In this document: positions 42,957 through 52,098 of the stretch, in pieces | Layout: each line of letters begins with the position of its first letter | Numbering within the stretch: the stretch's first letter is position 1 | From: Deltaproteobacteria bacterium | GTDB lineage: Bacteria; Bdellovibrionota_B; Oligoflexia; Oligoflexales; Bog-1112 | DNA: 64,000 nt | Direction: 5' to 3' | NCBI GenBank assembly: GCA_020635195.1 | Contig: JACKAG010000002.1 | Coordinates: forward strand, 124,001-188,000 | The notes under the pieces: generated by a model | Seen by the model: only the letters and a program-made list of their open reading frames with translations | What the model was told of the DNA's origin: nothing | Databases searched by the model: none | Made by a program: the position numbers and the translations under genes

Positions 42957-43571
42957 TCAGGTTGTATGAATGATTATAATAGTTGAGGTGCCAACAAGGC
43001 TGAGAATTCCACACGTGATAATAAAGGCGTCGTCGAATTTTACTTGCCGTCTTGAGGGGGCAAAAACTCCGGAAGGACTTATACTCAATGCGTGCGATTG
43101 TAACCAGGATCTTACATCATCAGCAGAAAAAGCATGGATAGCTTTAAGCGGGCATTGCTCGTCTTGTATCAAATGACTTAGGGTGTTTGCAGTGGATTTG
43201 TCATTGTCTTCCAGAAGGCGCTGGCAGCAGAAGCAGATTTTGCTGTGACATTCCGGACAGCTGAGACCAGAGGAGTCCTTTTTCAGCTGTCCGATCAGGC
43301 AGGAGAGGTGCATCTCCTGACTTCCACAGCTGTGTTTTTCTGAAGTGATCGGATCAGACGGGCAGGGTTCTGACGGAATGCTTATTTCTTTTTTGCAGAT
43401 CATGCATTCCGGTAGTTCGATAGCCTCCGTTTCTGCCTGGTCTGCTTCGTCTATTTCGATGAGATAATCAGGACAGTGCTGTGGGTTTTCTGTTGCCAGA
43501 GAGGGAAGGCATATGCCTGACAGGGATACCAGAAGCAGCAGATTCAGGCATAAAGACAACAGGAATTTCAT
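42957..43571 (-). CDS. Exported RING-finger-like protein, paralogue D
   Basis: 204 residues. Signal MKFLLSLCLNLLLLVSLSGI, cleavage likely after LPSLA. Ligands: Cys56-x2-Cys59, His80-x-Cys82-x5-His88-x2-Cys91, Cys105-x2-Cys108-x4-Cys113-x2-Cys116 in CPECHSKICFCCQRLLE. The Arg after CPxC in the other copies is His here. The region after the finger keeps the DDVRSWLQS pattern. The C-terminal segment IITCGILSLVGTSTIIIIHTT is a membrane anchor with almost no tail. It is the shortest and first copy downstream of a small conserved-looking gene at 43731. Confidence 0.7.
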   Translation of the reverse strand: MKFLLSLCLNLLLLVSLSGICLPSLATENPQHCPDYLIEIDEADQAETEAIELPECMICKKEISIPSEPCPSDPITSEKHSCGSQEMHLSCLIGQLKKDSSGLSCPECHSKICFCCQRLLEDNDKSTANTLSHLIQDEQCPLKAIHAFSADDVRSWLQSHALSISPSGVFAPSRRQVKFDDAFIITCGILSLVGTSTIIIIHTT

Positions 43572-43661
43572 AGCTCACCAGATGTTTATGGAGAATCTCC
43601 ACGGAGCTTCAATAATAACGCCCCGCTGAAACGACGCATCATTGAAGCATAAAACAGCAGG
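43572..43661 (-). promoter_or_regulatory. Shared upstream element, copy D
   Basis: Distal block at 43640-43661 (69-90 bases upstream), identical to copies A and B; start-proximal block with one base changed. The distal block again ends next to CAGG on the plus strand. Confidence 0.6.
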
Positions 43662-43730
43662 TGTCGCGACTCCTCTTTTGGAATCATGTCCTGTTTTGTT
43701 TATGTGATCAGAGGATCAGAACTCATCTGA

Positions 43731-44003
43731 TTAAAGAGAGCCTCCGCTTTCTGCAGAGGGGCCTGCTCCTGCTTTTTTCTTCAGGACTTTTTCACAGAGC
43801 CCAAGAAGGTCGGCTTTCTGGTCGGTGGTCCCGATCAGGGCTCCCAGCCGGTGGGCCAGAATACCCGCCATCTCATGGGGAGCAACGCCATCAGAGAAGA
43901 CGGCTTCAAGGATGACCTGGTCGATTTTGTCAGAAGCTCGCCTGAGCCGGAGTAGCCCGGCATCTTTTCGTCTTTCTTGCGGAAATTCCAGCACCTTTCC
44001 CAT
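43731..44003 (-). CDS. Small hypothetical protein
   Basis: 90 residues, ATG behind GGGAG. It starts MGKVLEFPQERRKDAGLLRL and continues as helices (SDKIDQVILEAVFSDGVAPH, EMAGILAHRLGALIG, KADLLGLCEKVLKKK). Cytoplasmic, no motif. The opening MGKVLEFP is a style common in small bacterial helical proteins, but no function follows. It is divergent from lpdA and 160 bp upstream of the RING-like array on the same strand. Confidence 0.55.
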   Translation of the reverse strand: MGKVLEFPQERRKDAGLLRLRRASDKIDQVILEAVFSDGVAPHEMAGILAHRLGALIGTTDQKADLLGLCEKVLKKKAGAGPSAESGGSL

Positions 44004-44200
44004 AGGCTGTCTCCCAGGTTGAAAGATGGTCGTTTATGATCCTCTATCGGACAGGGCGGACCCTCCTCTGAGGCTAATCTCATTTCTTTTTTGAAGTTAA
44101 CCCGTTATTGATATAAGAGGCAAGCCACAGAGAATATCTGGCATGTAGCCGGAGTCATAGATCCGGGCTTACTGCCCGCAAGCATATACAGGGAGCCTCC

Positions 44201-45598
44201 ATGGAGAGTCAACAATCTTTTGATCTGCTGATTATCGGATCAGGTCCTGCCGGGGAAGTCGGCGCGATCCGGGCTGCTCAGCTTGGTCTGAAAGTTGCGG
44301 TTGTGGAAGTCAGGGAACATCTGGGAGGGACCTGTCTGAACGTGGGCTGTATCCCGACTAAGGTCCTGACAGAATCTGCAAGGATGTGGGATAAGCTGAA
44401 CCATGCTCATGAGCTGGGCTTTGATGTGGGAACGCCAGCCTTCAGCTGGGAAAAAATCATGGCCCGTAAATTATCAATTGTGGATGCGCAGAGAAAGGGT
44501 CTGCGTTTTCTTATGAAAAAAAATAAAATAGAAGTCATCCGCGGACGTGGCCGTCTGACTGAGCGGGGAAGGGTGACGGTGACGGACGATGAGGGAAGAG
44601 AAACAGCATTTGGCTATAAGAACTGTCTTCTGGCAACAGGCTCTCGGGTGCGTGAGCTTTCCTGTGCTCCCGCCAATGGCAGGAATATTCTGACATCTGA
44701 TACCATCCTGGATATTGACCATATTCCTGCGAGCCTTGCGGTGATCGGCGGTGGTGTTGTCGGAATGGAGTTCGCATCATTGTTTGGCCGTTTTGGCAGT
44801 CAGGTGACGGTGATTGAATCGATGGATCAGGTCCTGCCAGCAGAGGATTCTGACTCTGTTCGTGAACTGCTGCGCGCTCTGCGTAAGCAGCATGTTCGGG
44901 TGGAAAGTTCTTCCAGAGTTCTTTCTGTTTCAGACGAAGGCAGTTTTTGCCGGGTCAGGGTAGAAGGAAAGGAAGACAGATCTTTTGAGACGGTGCTGGT
45001 CGCAATTGGACGCCAGCCAGTCACGGAACATCTGGGCCTTCGGGAGCTCGGGATTCGTACGGACAAGCACGGTTTTATTGAGGTCGATCAGCATTACCGG
45101 ACTTCAGCCCCTGATATATTCGCCGTCGGAGATATTATTGCGACTCCGGCCCTCGCTCATACTGCATCAGCAGAGGCAAAGCATGCGGTCGAAGTGATTT
45201 CCGGAGGCAGCCCTGTACCCATTAATTACGAAAGCAATCCCTCTGCTGTTTATACGTATCCTGAAATTGCGTCCATTGGCCTGACGGAAGAAGCGCTGAA
45301 AGCAAAAGAGATCCCTTATAAAACTGCCAGATTTCCCTTTGCTCCCCTTGCAAAAGCAAAAATTGAAAATGTGCCTGAAGGCTTTGTGAAAATCCTGTAC
45401 GATCCTCAGTATCATGAGTTACTGGGAGTTCATATTGTGGGTGCCAAGGCAACAGAGCTGATCTCAGAGTTTGTCCTTGGTAAAATCCTGGAAACCACCA
45501 TTGATGAAATTGGTCTGGCGATTCACCCGCATCCGACCCTTTCGGAGACCATTATGGAAGCTGCCCATATTGCGGAGGGTGGTCCGATTCATATCTGA
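44201..45598 (+). CDS. lpdA: Dihydrolipoyl dehydrogenase (E3)
   Basis: 465 residues behind GGGAG. FAD-binding GSGPAGEVGAIRAA (13-26), redox-active disulfide GGTCLNVGC (Cys45, Cys50), NAD-binding VIGGGVVGMEFASLFGRFG, second FAD contact APDIFAVGDI, and the C-terminal dimer-interface active base HPHPTLSE (His444, Glu449). It reoxidises dihydrolipoamide of 2-oxoacid dehydrogenase complexes. The downstream E2 gene follows at once. Confidence 0.95.
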   Translation: MESQQSFDLLIIGSGPAGEVGAIRAAQLGLKVAVVEVREHLGGTCLNVGCIPTKVLTESARMWDKLNHAHELGFDVGTPAFSWEKIMARKLSIVDAQRKGLRFLMKKNKIEVIRGRGRLTERGRVTVTDDEGRETAFGYKNCLLATGSRVRELSCAPANGRNILTSDTILDIDHIPASLAVIGGGVVGMEFASLFGRFGSQVTVIESMDQVLPAEDSDSVRELLRALRKQHVRVESSSRVLSVSDEGSFCRVRVEGKEDRSFETVLVAIGRQPVTEHLGLRELGIRTDKHGFIEVDQHYRTSAPDIFAVGDIIATPALAHTASAEAKHAVEVISGGSPVPINYESNPSAVYTYPEIASIGLTEEALKAKEIPYKTARFPFAPLAKAKIENVPEGFVKILYDPQYHELLGVHIVGAKATELISEFVLGKILETTIDEIGLAIHPHPTLSETIMEAAHIAEGGPIHI

Positions 45599-45624
45599 TG
45601 CATCACGGTGAGAAGGAAGCTGGT

Positions 45625-47022
45625 ATGAGGGATGATTTTAGTCCTGTCCGCCTGCCCCTTATGGGTGAGGGTGTTCTGGAAGCAACGGTTGTCAGATGGT
45701 TTCATCAGGCAGGCGATGCCGTCCGGAAGGATGCTCCTTTGCTGGAAGTTTCGACAGATAAGGTGGATACAGAGATTCCGGCTCCTGCTTCCGGATTTCT
45801 GAACCAGCGCTGCCTGGAAGAGGGAGACATTGCGCGGGTTGGCCAGGTTCTCGCCTGGATTGCTCAGGAGGCTGGAGTTGTGCTGCCTTCTGAGCTGCTC
45901 TCAGAAGCAGAAGGGGCCCAGAGCTCTTCTGCTCCGGGAAAAACATCAGTTCCTGCTGCCTTTGGCTCAGGGACAGTCATGCAGGCGAGTTCCGGAGCTC
46001 CTCTTGCAGAAGGAGTCTCTTCTCTGGCAGATCTGGAGAAGGATTATCCTCTGACTCCGGGTCTGTATGCCGGGATGGCACGGTCATCGCCTCTCGTCAG
46101 AAAGATGGCCAGATCGCATGGTATCAGCCTGCATCAGGTTCCGGGTACGGGCCTCTATGGCAGAATTACACGAAGAGACTTTGAGCATTATCTGATGTTT
46201 GGGCGCAGTCGTTATCCGCGTGCTGCTGAGCCGGAGGTGCAGAGGCACAGGAAGCCAGAGTCAGAAGAATTATCGCTTTTTACTCAGCAGACGCTGATGC
46301 AGGATGGACAGGAGTTTCTGGATGGTGTTCCTGTGCGCAGGGAAAGAATGTCTTCGATCCGTCTGAAAACAGCCGAACATATGCTCCGCTCTGTCCGGGT
46401 GTCTCCGCATGTGACAACAACATTTGAGATGGATTTATCCGCCCTGGCCAGGGTTCGCAGAGAGCTGGCGGAGGATTTTCTGGCAAAACATCGTTCAAAG
46501 CTTACCTATACAGCCTTTTTCCTTTATGCGGTCGCTCAGGTCCTTCAAAAGCATCCGCAGTTGAATGCCTCTGTTGATGGAGAGGATGTCCTTTTTCGGG
46601 AGGATATTAATCTCGGTTGTGCGGTAGCGACAGAAAGCGGACTGATCGTTCCGGTTATCAGGAAGGCGTCGTCACTCTCTCTCGAGGAGGTGGCTGTCGC
46701 TCTGAACGACCTTGCGTTAAGAGCCCGGGAAAAGCGCCTGAATCCACAGGATGTCCGGGGTGGAACCTTTACTCTTACGAATCCAGGCCTTTATGGTAGT
46801 TTGCATTCTCAGCCCATTATCAGCCAGCCTCAGGTCGCAATTCTGAGTCTCGGAGCGGTTACAGACCGGGCTGTGGTCCGGGAAGGTGAGGTGGTGATTC
46901 GTCCGGTCTGTCAGGTGGGCCTGACTTTTGATCACAGGCTGATTGATGGAGAGGGTGGCGCCAGGTTTTTGCAGGATCTCAGATCTTATCTGGAAGATTT
47001 CCCGGAATCATTCGGGAGCTAA
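45625..47022 (+). CDS. 2-oxoacid dehydrogenase E2 component (dihydrolipoyl acyltransferase)
   Basis: 465 residues from the ATG at 45625, which has AAGGA upstream; an ATG at 45598 overlapping the lpdA stop (TGATG) would add nine residues. One lipoyl domain with EVSTDKVDTE (Lys46), a Ser/Ala-rich linker, an E3-binding domain (SSPLVRKMARSHGI to GRITRRDFEHYL), and the catalytic domain ending TFDHRLIDGEGGARFL (His437, Asp441). It moves acyl groups from lipoamide to CoA. The sequence does not separate pyruvate, 2-oxoglutarate or branched-chain complexes with certainty; one lipoyl domain and the linker style fit branched-chain or oxoglutarate types. No E1 gene is beside it. Confidence 0.88.
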   Translation: MRDDFSPVRLPLMGEGVLEATVVRWFHQAGDAVRKDAPLLEVSTDKVDTEIPAPASGFLNQRCLEEGDIARVGQVLAWIAQEAGVVLPSELLSEAEGAQSSSAPGKTSVPAAFGSGTVMQASSGAPLAEGVSSLADLEKDYPLTPGLYAGMARSSPLVRKMARSHGISLHQVPGTGLYGRITRRDFEHYLMFGRSRYPRAAEPEVQRHRKPESEELSLFTQQTLMQDGQEFLDGVPVRRERMSSIRLKTAEHMLRSVRVSPHVTTTFEMDLSALARVRRELAEDFLAKHRSKLTYTAFFLYAVAQVLQKHPQLNASVDGEDVLFREDINLGCAVATESGLIVPVIRKASSLSLEEVAVALNDLALRAREKRLNPQDVRGGTFTLTNPGLYGSLHSQPIISQPQVAILSLGAVTDRAVVREGEVVIRPVCQVGLTFDHRLIDGEGGARFLQDLRSYLEDFPESFGS

Positions 47023-47187
47023 TCCCAACTGCTTGTTGTTATTTATTAAAACAGAAATAACTCTCATCAGCACCGCCTCATGGATTTACGGTTCAGAGCG
47101 TGCCTTATTTACTTTCCGGGCAAAATTGCCGAAATCTGCTTCTGCAGTCTGTCAGGGTCAGAGGATCTGATATGCAGGAGGAGACTG

Positions 47188-48156
47188 GTGCCTGGAAAAA
47201 ACCTGTCGCTAAAGCCTGGTCAGATCTTATTCAGTAAAGGGGATGCTTCCGATGGCATGTATCTTGTCCGTCGGGGAGAACTTCAGGTCTACCTGGAACA
47301 GCAGGGACGGGAGGTTACTCTGGCTAATGTCGGAGACGGGGGAATGATTGGTGAGATGGCGCTGTTTGATCAGCAGCCCCGCTCGGCATCTGTTAAGGCC
47401 ATCTCAGCCTCAGAAGTGACGCAGATTACCAATGAAGATTTCCGAAAGCTTCTGAAACAGATCCCCAGATGGTTCACATCCCTTATGGTGACGCTTTCAG
47501 GGCGCCTGAGAGCGACGAATGAGCGACTTGAGAAAACCGAAGCCCGGAAGGCTCCGGCTATGGAACATATGCAGAATGTGTTGAGAATTCTTCATATCAT
47601 TGAACTGATCTGGCACCGGGATGGAATCAAAGAAGGAAAAGCCTGGACGATAGAGCAGGAAACTCTGATTTCTCAAATCAGTACTATTTTTTCTGAAGAT
47701 GCTGCCTTTGTCTCAAAAGTGATTGAGGTTCTGATTCAGGAAGGGCTTTTCGGAAGAGCGAGTAATAGCTATGGTTCAGCTCTTCTGAGTCTGGGGAGCC
47801 GTGGTAATCTCAGAATTTTTCTGGATTTTTTTTCGCGGGTTTTGAAGCACGATGGCTATGCTGTGCTGCCTGATGCAGCCATGGATCTTTTGCAGGCGGC
47901 TGCCTCTGCCGGTGAACAGAGCGCTTATGAGAAATTTTCTGCTAGCTTGTCTGATCTGGCAATTATCGGCCATAAGCTTCATCTGAAAACGTCTGATGAG
48001 TGGGAATCCTGTCTTAGTTATTTCAGGACCTGTGACCGGAAAGATTTTGAGGTGATCAGAGCATCCGCAGGGCCGGGGATTCAGTCAAACAAAAAGAGTA
48101 TTCAGAAAATGCTTAAATTTCATTCCACTATTCGAAAACTTTCTCTTCAGAGCTGA
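47188..48156 (+). CDS. Cyclic-nucleotide-binding-domain protein
   Basis: 322 residues from a GTG with AGGAGGAG five bases upstream; the longer frame from 47080 has no such site. Residues 1-115 form a cNMP-binding domain: NLSLKPGQILFSKGDASDGMY, and the phosphate-binding cassette GEMALFDQQPRSAS (55-68) with the Glu and Arg that hold cyclic nucleotide. A helix with SGRLRATNERLEK follows. The C-terminal 200 residues are helical and not a recognised DNA-binding domain, so it does not look like a CRP-type regulator with a classical tail. It sits between the E2 gene and tig. Confidence 0.75.
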   Translation: MPGKNLSLKPGQILFSKGDASDGMYLVRRGELQVYLEQQGREVTLANVGDGGMIGEMALFDQQPRSASVKAISASEVTQITNEDFRKLLKQIPRWFTSLMVTLSGRLRATNERLEKTEARKAPAMEHMQNVLRILHIIELIWHRDGIKEGKAWTIEQETLISQISTIFSEDAAFVSKVIEVLIQEGLFGRASNSYGSALLSLGSRGNLRIFLDFFSRVLKHDGYAVLPDAAMDLLQAAASAGEQSAYEKFSASLSDLAIIGHKLHLKTSDEWESCLSYFRTCDRKDFEVIRASAGPGIQSNKKSIQKMLKFHSTIRKLSLQS

Positions 48157-48318
48157 AGCTGAGTCTTTCTCAGGAACATTTTCCGGCCTTTCATTGACAC
48201 AACCTGGCCTGATAGTTAAAATCGCCCGTCCGGGTCGGGGCAGACATGAAAAAAACAGATGGGGCCGTGCGCGTCTTCTGATTTGATTAATCACAGAAAT
48301 TCCAGGAAAGAATGATCC

Positions 48319-49554
48319 ATGAGAGCAAGCATCGAAGATATTAGCAGCGTTCAGAAGCGGCTCAGGATGAGCATCCCTCCGGAGCTGGTTAGCCAGAGTT
48401 TTAGCAAGGTCTATGAGCAGATCCGTCGTCAGACAAAGGTTGATGGTTACAGACAGGGCAAAGCACCCCTTTATCTCCTGAAGGAGAGGTATGCCTCAAC
48501 AATCCTGCAACAGGTTATAGAAGATCTGGTCCCTCGCCATCTCAATGATGCCCTTATACAGGAAGCAGTCAGACCTGTTGTCGATCCTTCAATTGAGCTG
48601 GAGGCCGCCCCCGTTTATGGTGAAACTTTCAATTTTTCAGCTCTTATTGATATTATGCCAGAAATCAATCTGGATGGTCGACATAAGGGTCTTGAGGGAA
48701 CTTATACAGAATTCCAGGCTAATGATGAAACGATCATGAAGCACCTTAGGTTGATGGCCCGATCTCGTGCAAAGACAGAGGCGATTGAGGATGCTTCTGT
48801 TCTTGCGGAAGCGGGGCACCTGGCTGAGCTTCGGTGGACCGGAATGATTGATGGTGTGGAGAATCCTGAACTTAGTAGTAAACTCCGGTCTGTGTGTTTA
48901 GGAATGGAGGAAATGCCTTCTTTCCTGGAAGAGCATGTGATCGGGATGAAGGCTGGAGAATCCAGGGAAAATCTTGAATTGTCGTTGCCACAAGATCAGG
49001 AATCCTTATCGGGTGAGAGTTCTTCGCAGCCTAAGGTGGCCGTTTTCTCCATCCATCTTGAAAAGCTAAGTCATTGTCATCTTCCTGAAATCGATGATGA
49101 ACTGGCAAAAGATTATGATTTCGAGAATCTGGATCATCTGAGGCAGGCTATCTTAACGCATCAGACATCTCTTGCAAGTGAGTGGACCCATTCATCGAAG
49201 AAAAAAGCTCTGATGGATGATCTGTACAAGCGGGTTTCCTTTGAACTGCCTCCAGCTTTGTTACAGAAGATGATGCATGAGCATGAGCATGATCATACGT
49301 TCTCACATGCTGCTCAGGCTGGATTATCCCGGCAGCATATGGAGCTTGCCGTGAAGCGTCAGCTTGCAGATACTCTTCTTTTATTGCAGGTTGCCAGGGA
49401 CGAGGGCCTGGAAGTGCCCGAAGCTGAGACAGGGGAAAAAACTTCCGGGGATAGCGCATCGGAAGCGGGCGAGAAAGTCAGCCTGCTGGAGGAAAAAGCG
49501 CTGACCTTTCTTGCAGAGCATGCAAATCTTACTAAAACAGAGCGGAGTCTTTAA
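48319..49554 (+). CDS. tig: Trigger factor
   Basis: 411 residues, slightly shorter than E. coli (432). The N-terminal ribosome-binding domain has GYRQGKAP (43-50), the counterpart of the GFRxGKxP loop that docks on ribosomal protein L23. The middle domain (about 150-250) is weakly conserved relative to FKBP-type isomerases (HVIGMKAGESRENLEL is the best piece), so isomerase activity may be reduced. The C-terminal chaperone arms run from about 260. A His-rich stretch HEHEHDHTFSH lies in the chaperone part. Its position before clpP-clpX-lon is the standard bacterial order. Confidence 0.85.
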   Translation: MRASIEDISSVQKRLRMSIPPELVSQSFSKVYEQIRRQTKVDGYRQGKAPLYLLKERYASTILQQVIEDLVPRHLNDALIQEAVRPVVDPSIELEAAPVYGETFNFSALIDIMPEINLDGRHKGLEGTYTEFQANDETIMKHLRLMARSRAKTEAIEDASVLAEAGHLAELRWTGMIDGVENPELSSKLRSVCLGMEEMPSFLEEHVIGMKAGESRENLELSLPQDQESLSGESSSQPKVAVFSIHLEKLSHCHLPEIDDELAKDYDFENLDHLRQAILTHQTSLASEWTHSSKKKALMDDLYKRVSFELPPALLQKMMHEHEHDHTFSHAAQAGLSRQHMELAVKRQLADTLLLLQVARDEGLEVPEAETGEKTSGDSASEAGEKVSLLEEKALTFLAEHANLTKTERSL

Positions 49555-49778
49555 GAATTTGCAGAGAGTCTTCTTATCTGGAAAATGTGACTTCTGCCGT
49601 CATGCTCTGATCTGATACCCTGCCTGAAAAAAACTCAGGTTTTACGGGGTTATGCTACCTTTCCGTGATGAAGAGCCTTGTCTTGGGCCTTTTTCTGACT
49701 TAAGGTGAATTGCGGAGGGGTTGTTTAGACCCTTTCCGGGCGTGGCGTGTCACAAACTGAGTTAGGAGCTGGAAAAGT

Positions 49779-50384
49779 ATGCCACTCATTCCTATGGTCG
49801 TAGAAAATACAAGTCGTGGCGAACGCAGTTTTGACATTTATTCGCGCCTGTTACGGGACCGGATTATTATGCTTGGCGGCCCGGTGACCGATGCAGAAGC
49901 TAATGTCATTGTCGCCCAGATGCTGTTTCTGGAAAGTGAGGATCCTGATAAAGATGTCCATCTTTATATTAATTCGCCAGGAGGATCAGTGACAGCTGGT
50001 CTTGCAATTTATGATGCAATGCAGCATATCAGGCCGGAGGTCCGGACTTATTGTATTGGGATGTGTGCCAGTATGGGGGCATGGTTGTTGGCAGCAGGGC
50101 AGTCCGGGAAACGATTTTGTCTGCCGAATAGCAGAATTATGATTCATCAGCCTTTGGGCGGAGCCACCGGACAGGCGACAGATATCCATATTCAGGCTCA
50201 GGAAATTATTTCTCTTAAAAAGCGTATGTGTGGAATTTTAGCTCACCATACAGGGAAAGCATCAGAGCAGGTGATGAAGGATATTGACCGAGACTACTTT
50301 ATGTCTGCGGATGAAGCAAAAGAATATGGAATTATTGACGAAGTCGTCTCAGGGGTCAAAAAGAAAGAGACAGATAAAGCATAA
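49779..50384 (+). CDS. clpP: ATP-dependent Clp protease proteolytic subunit
   Basis: 201 residues behind TAGGAG. Catalytic triad Ser98 (CASMGAWLL), His123 (MIHQP) and Asp172 (DRDYFMSA). [16 protein letters not shown] is the oxyanion-side signature. It forms the tetradecameric chamber used with ClpX. The 225-bp gap before it contains a small CCTGA/TCAGG hairpin with four T (49623-49643), a weak candidate terminator for tig. Confidence 0.97.
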   Translation: MPLIPMVVENTSRGERSFDIYSRLLRDRIIMLGGPVTDAEANVIVAQMLFLESEDPDKDVHLYINSPGGSVTAGLAIYDAMQHIRPEVRTYCIGMCASMGAWLLAAGQSGKRFCLPNSRIMIHQPLGGATGQATDIHIQAQEIISLKKRMCGILAHHTGKASEQVMKDIDRDYFMSADEAKEYGIIDEVVSGVKKKETDKA

Positions 50385-50505
50385 ATCCGTGCTCTGTTTA
50401 TAGAGGCCCAGTGCGCGGACTGCCTGATGTTCCGGAGTCGGTACGGATGGTGGGTGGTTGCAAACAGCTTCAGCAGGCAGCTCCGGAACAGAGGAGGAGG
50501 TAGAT

Positions 50506-51822
50506 ATGGCGGCAAAAGATAGCGGGTTGCACTGTAGTTTCTGTGGTAAGGGACAAAGGGAAGTAAAGAAGCTGATAGCCGGCCCTAATGTATATATTTG
50601 TGATGAGTGTATTCAGCTATGTAATGACATTATTGCAGAAGAAGTCGAGAAAGAAGAGTTGCTTGATCCGGGGGGTAAAGTTCCAAACCCTCGTGATATA
50701 AGAAAAATTTTAGATGATTACATTGTTGGTCAGGAACAGGCAAAGAAGACTCTTTCGGTTGCTGTTCATAACCACTATAAGCGCATTGATTCAAAGCTGA
50801 AGGATAAAGATGATGATGTCGAGCTGGCAAAATCCAATATCCTTCTGATTGGACCCACCGGCAGTGGCAAAACTCTCTTAGCTCAGACGCTGGCAAGAAT
50901 TTTGAATGTCCCCTTTACAATTTCTGATGCGACCAATCTGACAGAAGCGGGATATGTCGGAGAAGATGTCGAAAATATTATTCTTAATCTACTACAAAGT
51001 GCAGATTATGATGTGGAGCTGGCACAAAGAGGGATTGCCTACATCGATGAAATCGACAAGATTGCCCGAAAGGGTGAGAATCCTTCCATTACCCGTGATG
51101 TTTCGGGGGAAGGGGTTCAGCAGGCTTTGCTGAAGATTATTGAGGGTACGATTGCAAATGTTCCTCCCCGAGGTGGAAGGAAACATCCGCAGCAGGAATT
51201 CCTCCAGGTGGACACTACCAATATTCTCTTTATATGCGGTGGTGCTTTTGCCGGCCTTGAGCAGATCATCTCTCAACGAATTGAGATCAGCTCTATGGGC
51301 TTTGGGGCAGAAGTCCGTTCTAAAAATACAGCCATACGTGACATTCTTTTGAAAGTGCGTACAGAAGATCTGATGAAGTTTGGTCTGATTCCTGAATTTA
51401 TTGGCCGGGTTCCTGTTGTCTGTGCTCTGACAGAACTGGATGAAGAGACTCTGATTCAGATTTTAACGAAGCCCAAAAACGCAATTGTAAAACAATTTAA
51501 AAAATTGTTTGAATTTGAAGATGTCAATTTAAAGTTTACTGAGGGCTCACTTCGGGCCGTGGTGAAAGAAGCTCTGAAGCGAAAAACCGGGGCTCGGGGC
51601 TTGCGTGCCATTCTGGAAGAAGCCATGCTGGATGTGATGTATGACATGCCCAGCCAGAATGATCTGAAAGAGGTCATTATAACGGAAGAGTGTATCGAGC
51701 TGAATGCAGATCCGATTATGGTCTTTCGCTCCGAAGAAGAGCTCAGAAAGCGGGCTGGTGAAGAGAAGCCTGATGTCGATGAGCAGGGTCCCCAGGGTTT
51801 AAGTACAGGCTCTTCACACTAA
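50506..51822 (+). CDS. clpX: ATP-dependent protease ATPase subunit ClpX
   Basis: 438 residues from the ATG behind GAGGAGGAGG; the 16-codon upstream extension is ignored. N-terminal zinc finger Cys10, Cys13, Cys32, Cys35 for substrate and adaptor binding. Walker A GPTGSGKT (116-123), pore loop GYVG, Walker [10 protein letters not shown], ClpP-docking loop MGFGAE, and sensor region FIGRVPVV. Unfolds substrates and feeds them to ClpP. Confidence 0.97.
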   Translation: MAAKDSGLHCSFCGKGQREVKKLIAGPNVYICDECIQLCNDIIAEEVEKEELLDPGGKVPNPRDIRKILDDYIVGQEQAKKTLSVAVHNHYKRIDSKLKDKDDDVELAKSNILLIGPTGSGKTLLAQTLARILNVPFTISDATNLTEAGYVGEDVENIILNLLQSADYDVELAQRGIAYIDEIDKIARKGENPSITRDVSGEGVQQALLKIIEGTIANVPPRGGRKHPQQEFLQVDTTNILFICGGAFAGLEQIISQRIEISSMGFGAEVRSKNTAIRDILLKVRTEDLMKFGLIPEFIGRVPVVCALTELDEETLIQILTKPKNAIVKQFKKLFEFEDVNLKFTEGSLRAVVKEALKRKTGARGLRAILEEAMLDVMYDMPSQNDLKEVIITEECIELNADPIMVFRSEEELRKRAGEEKPDVDEQGPQGLSTGSSH

Positions 51823-51846
51823 GGAACTTTCTTACCTGGTGCTGAG

Positions 51847-51873
51847 GAAGATCTGCGAATTTCGCAGATCTTC
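51847..51873 (+). terminator. Rho-independent terminator after clpX
   Basis: 11-bp perfect stem GAAGATCTGCG / CGCAGATCTTC with a 5-base loop, 24 bp after the clpX stop; TTTTT follows about 11 bases later. It would partly separate clpX from lon. Confidence 0.7.
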
Positions 51874-52098
51874 TGAATCTACTGTTTTTCCCTCATTTAT
51901 CCGGATCAGCTTTTTTCGAGGATGGAGAAATCCTCTGAAGGCGGTTAAAATAAATCCATAGCCAGTGTACATGGACCGGTATGCGAGATTGTTCCGCAAG
52001 ATGTGTGGCTCCGGGCTCTTGTTCCGGAATCACCTGTTGACGGACGTCAGGACATATTCAGGTCCGGGAGATGGATCTGTCGAAGGGAGCCTGCGTGT

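Noticed and set aside
42768..42986. Possible plus-strand 72-codon gene or remnant of a fifth RING-like copy
   Set aside because: No CxxC pairs or signal peptide on either strand, and the region contains a stem-loop; it reads as spacer.
47080..47187. Longer N-terminus of the cyclic-nucleotide-binding protein
   Set aside because: The extra 36 residues are Cys-rich and unlike the family; the GTG at 47188 has the AGGAGGAG site.
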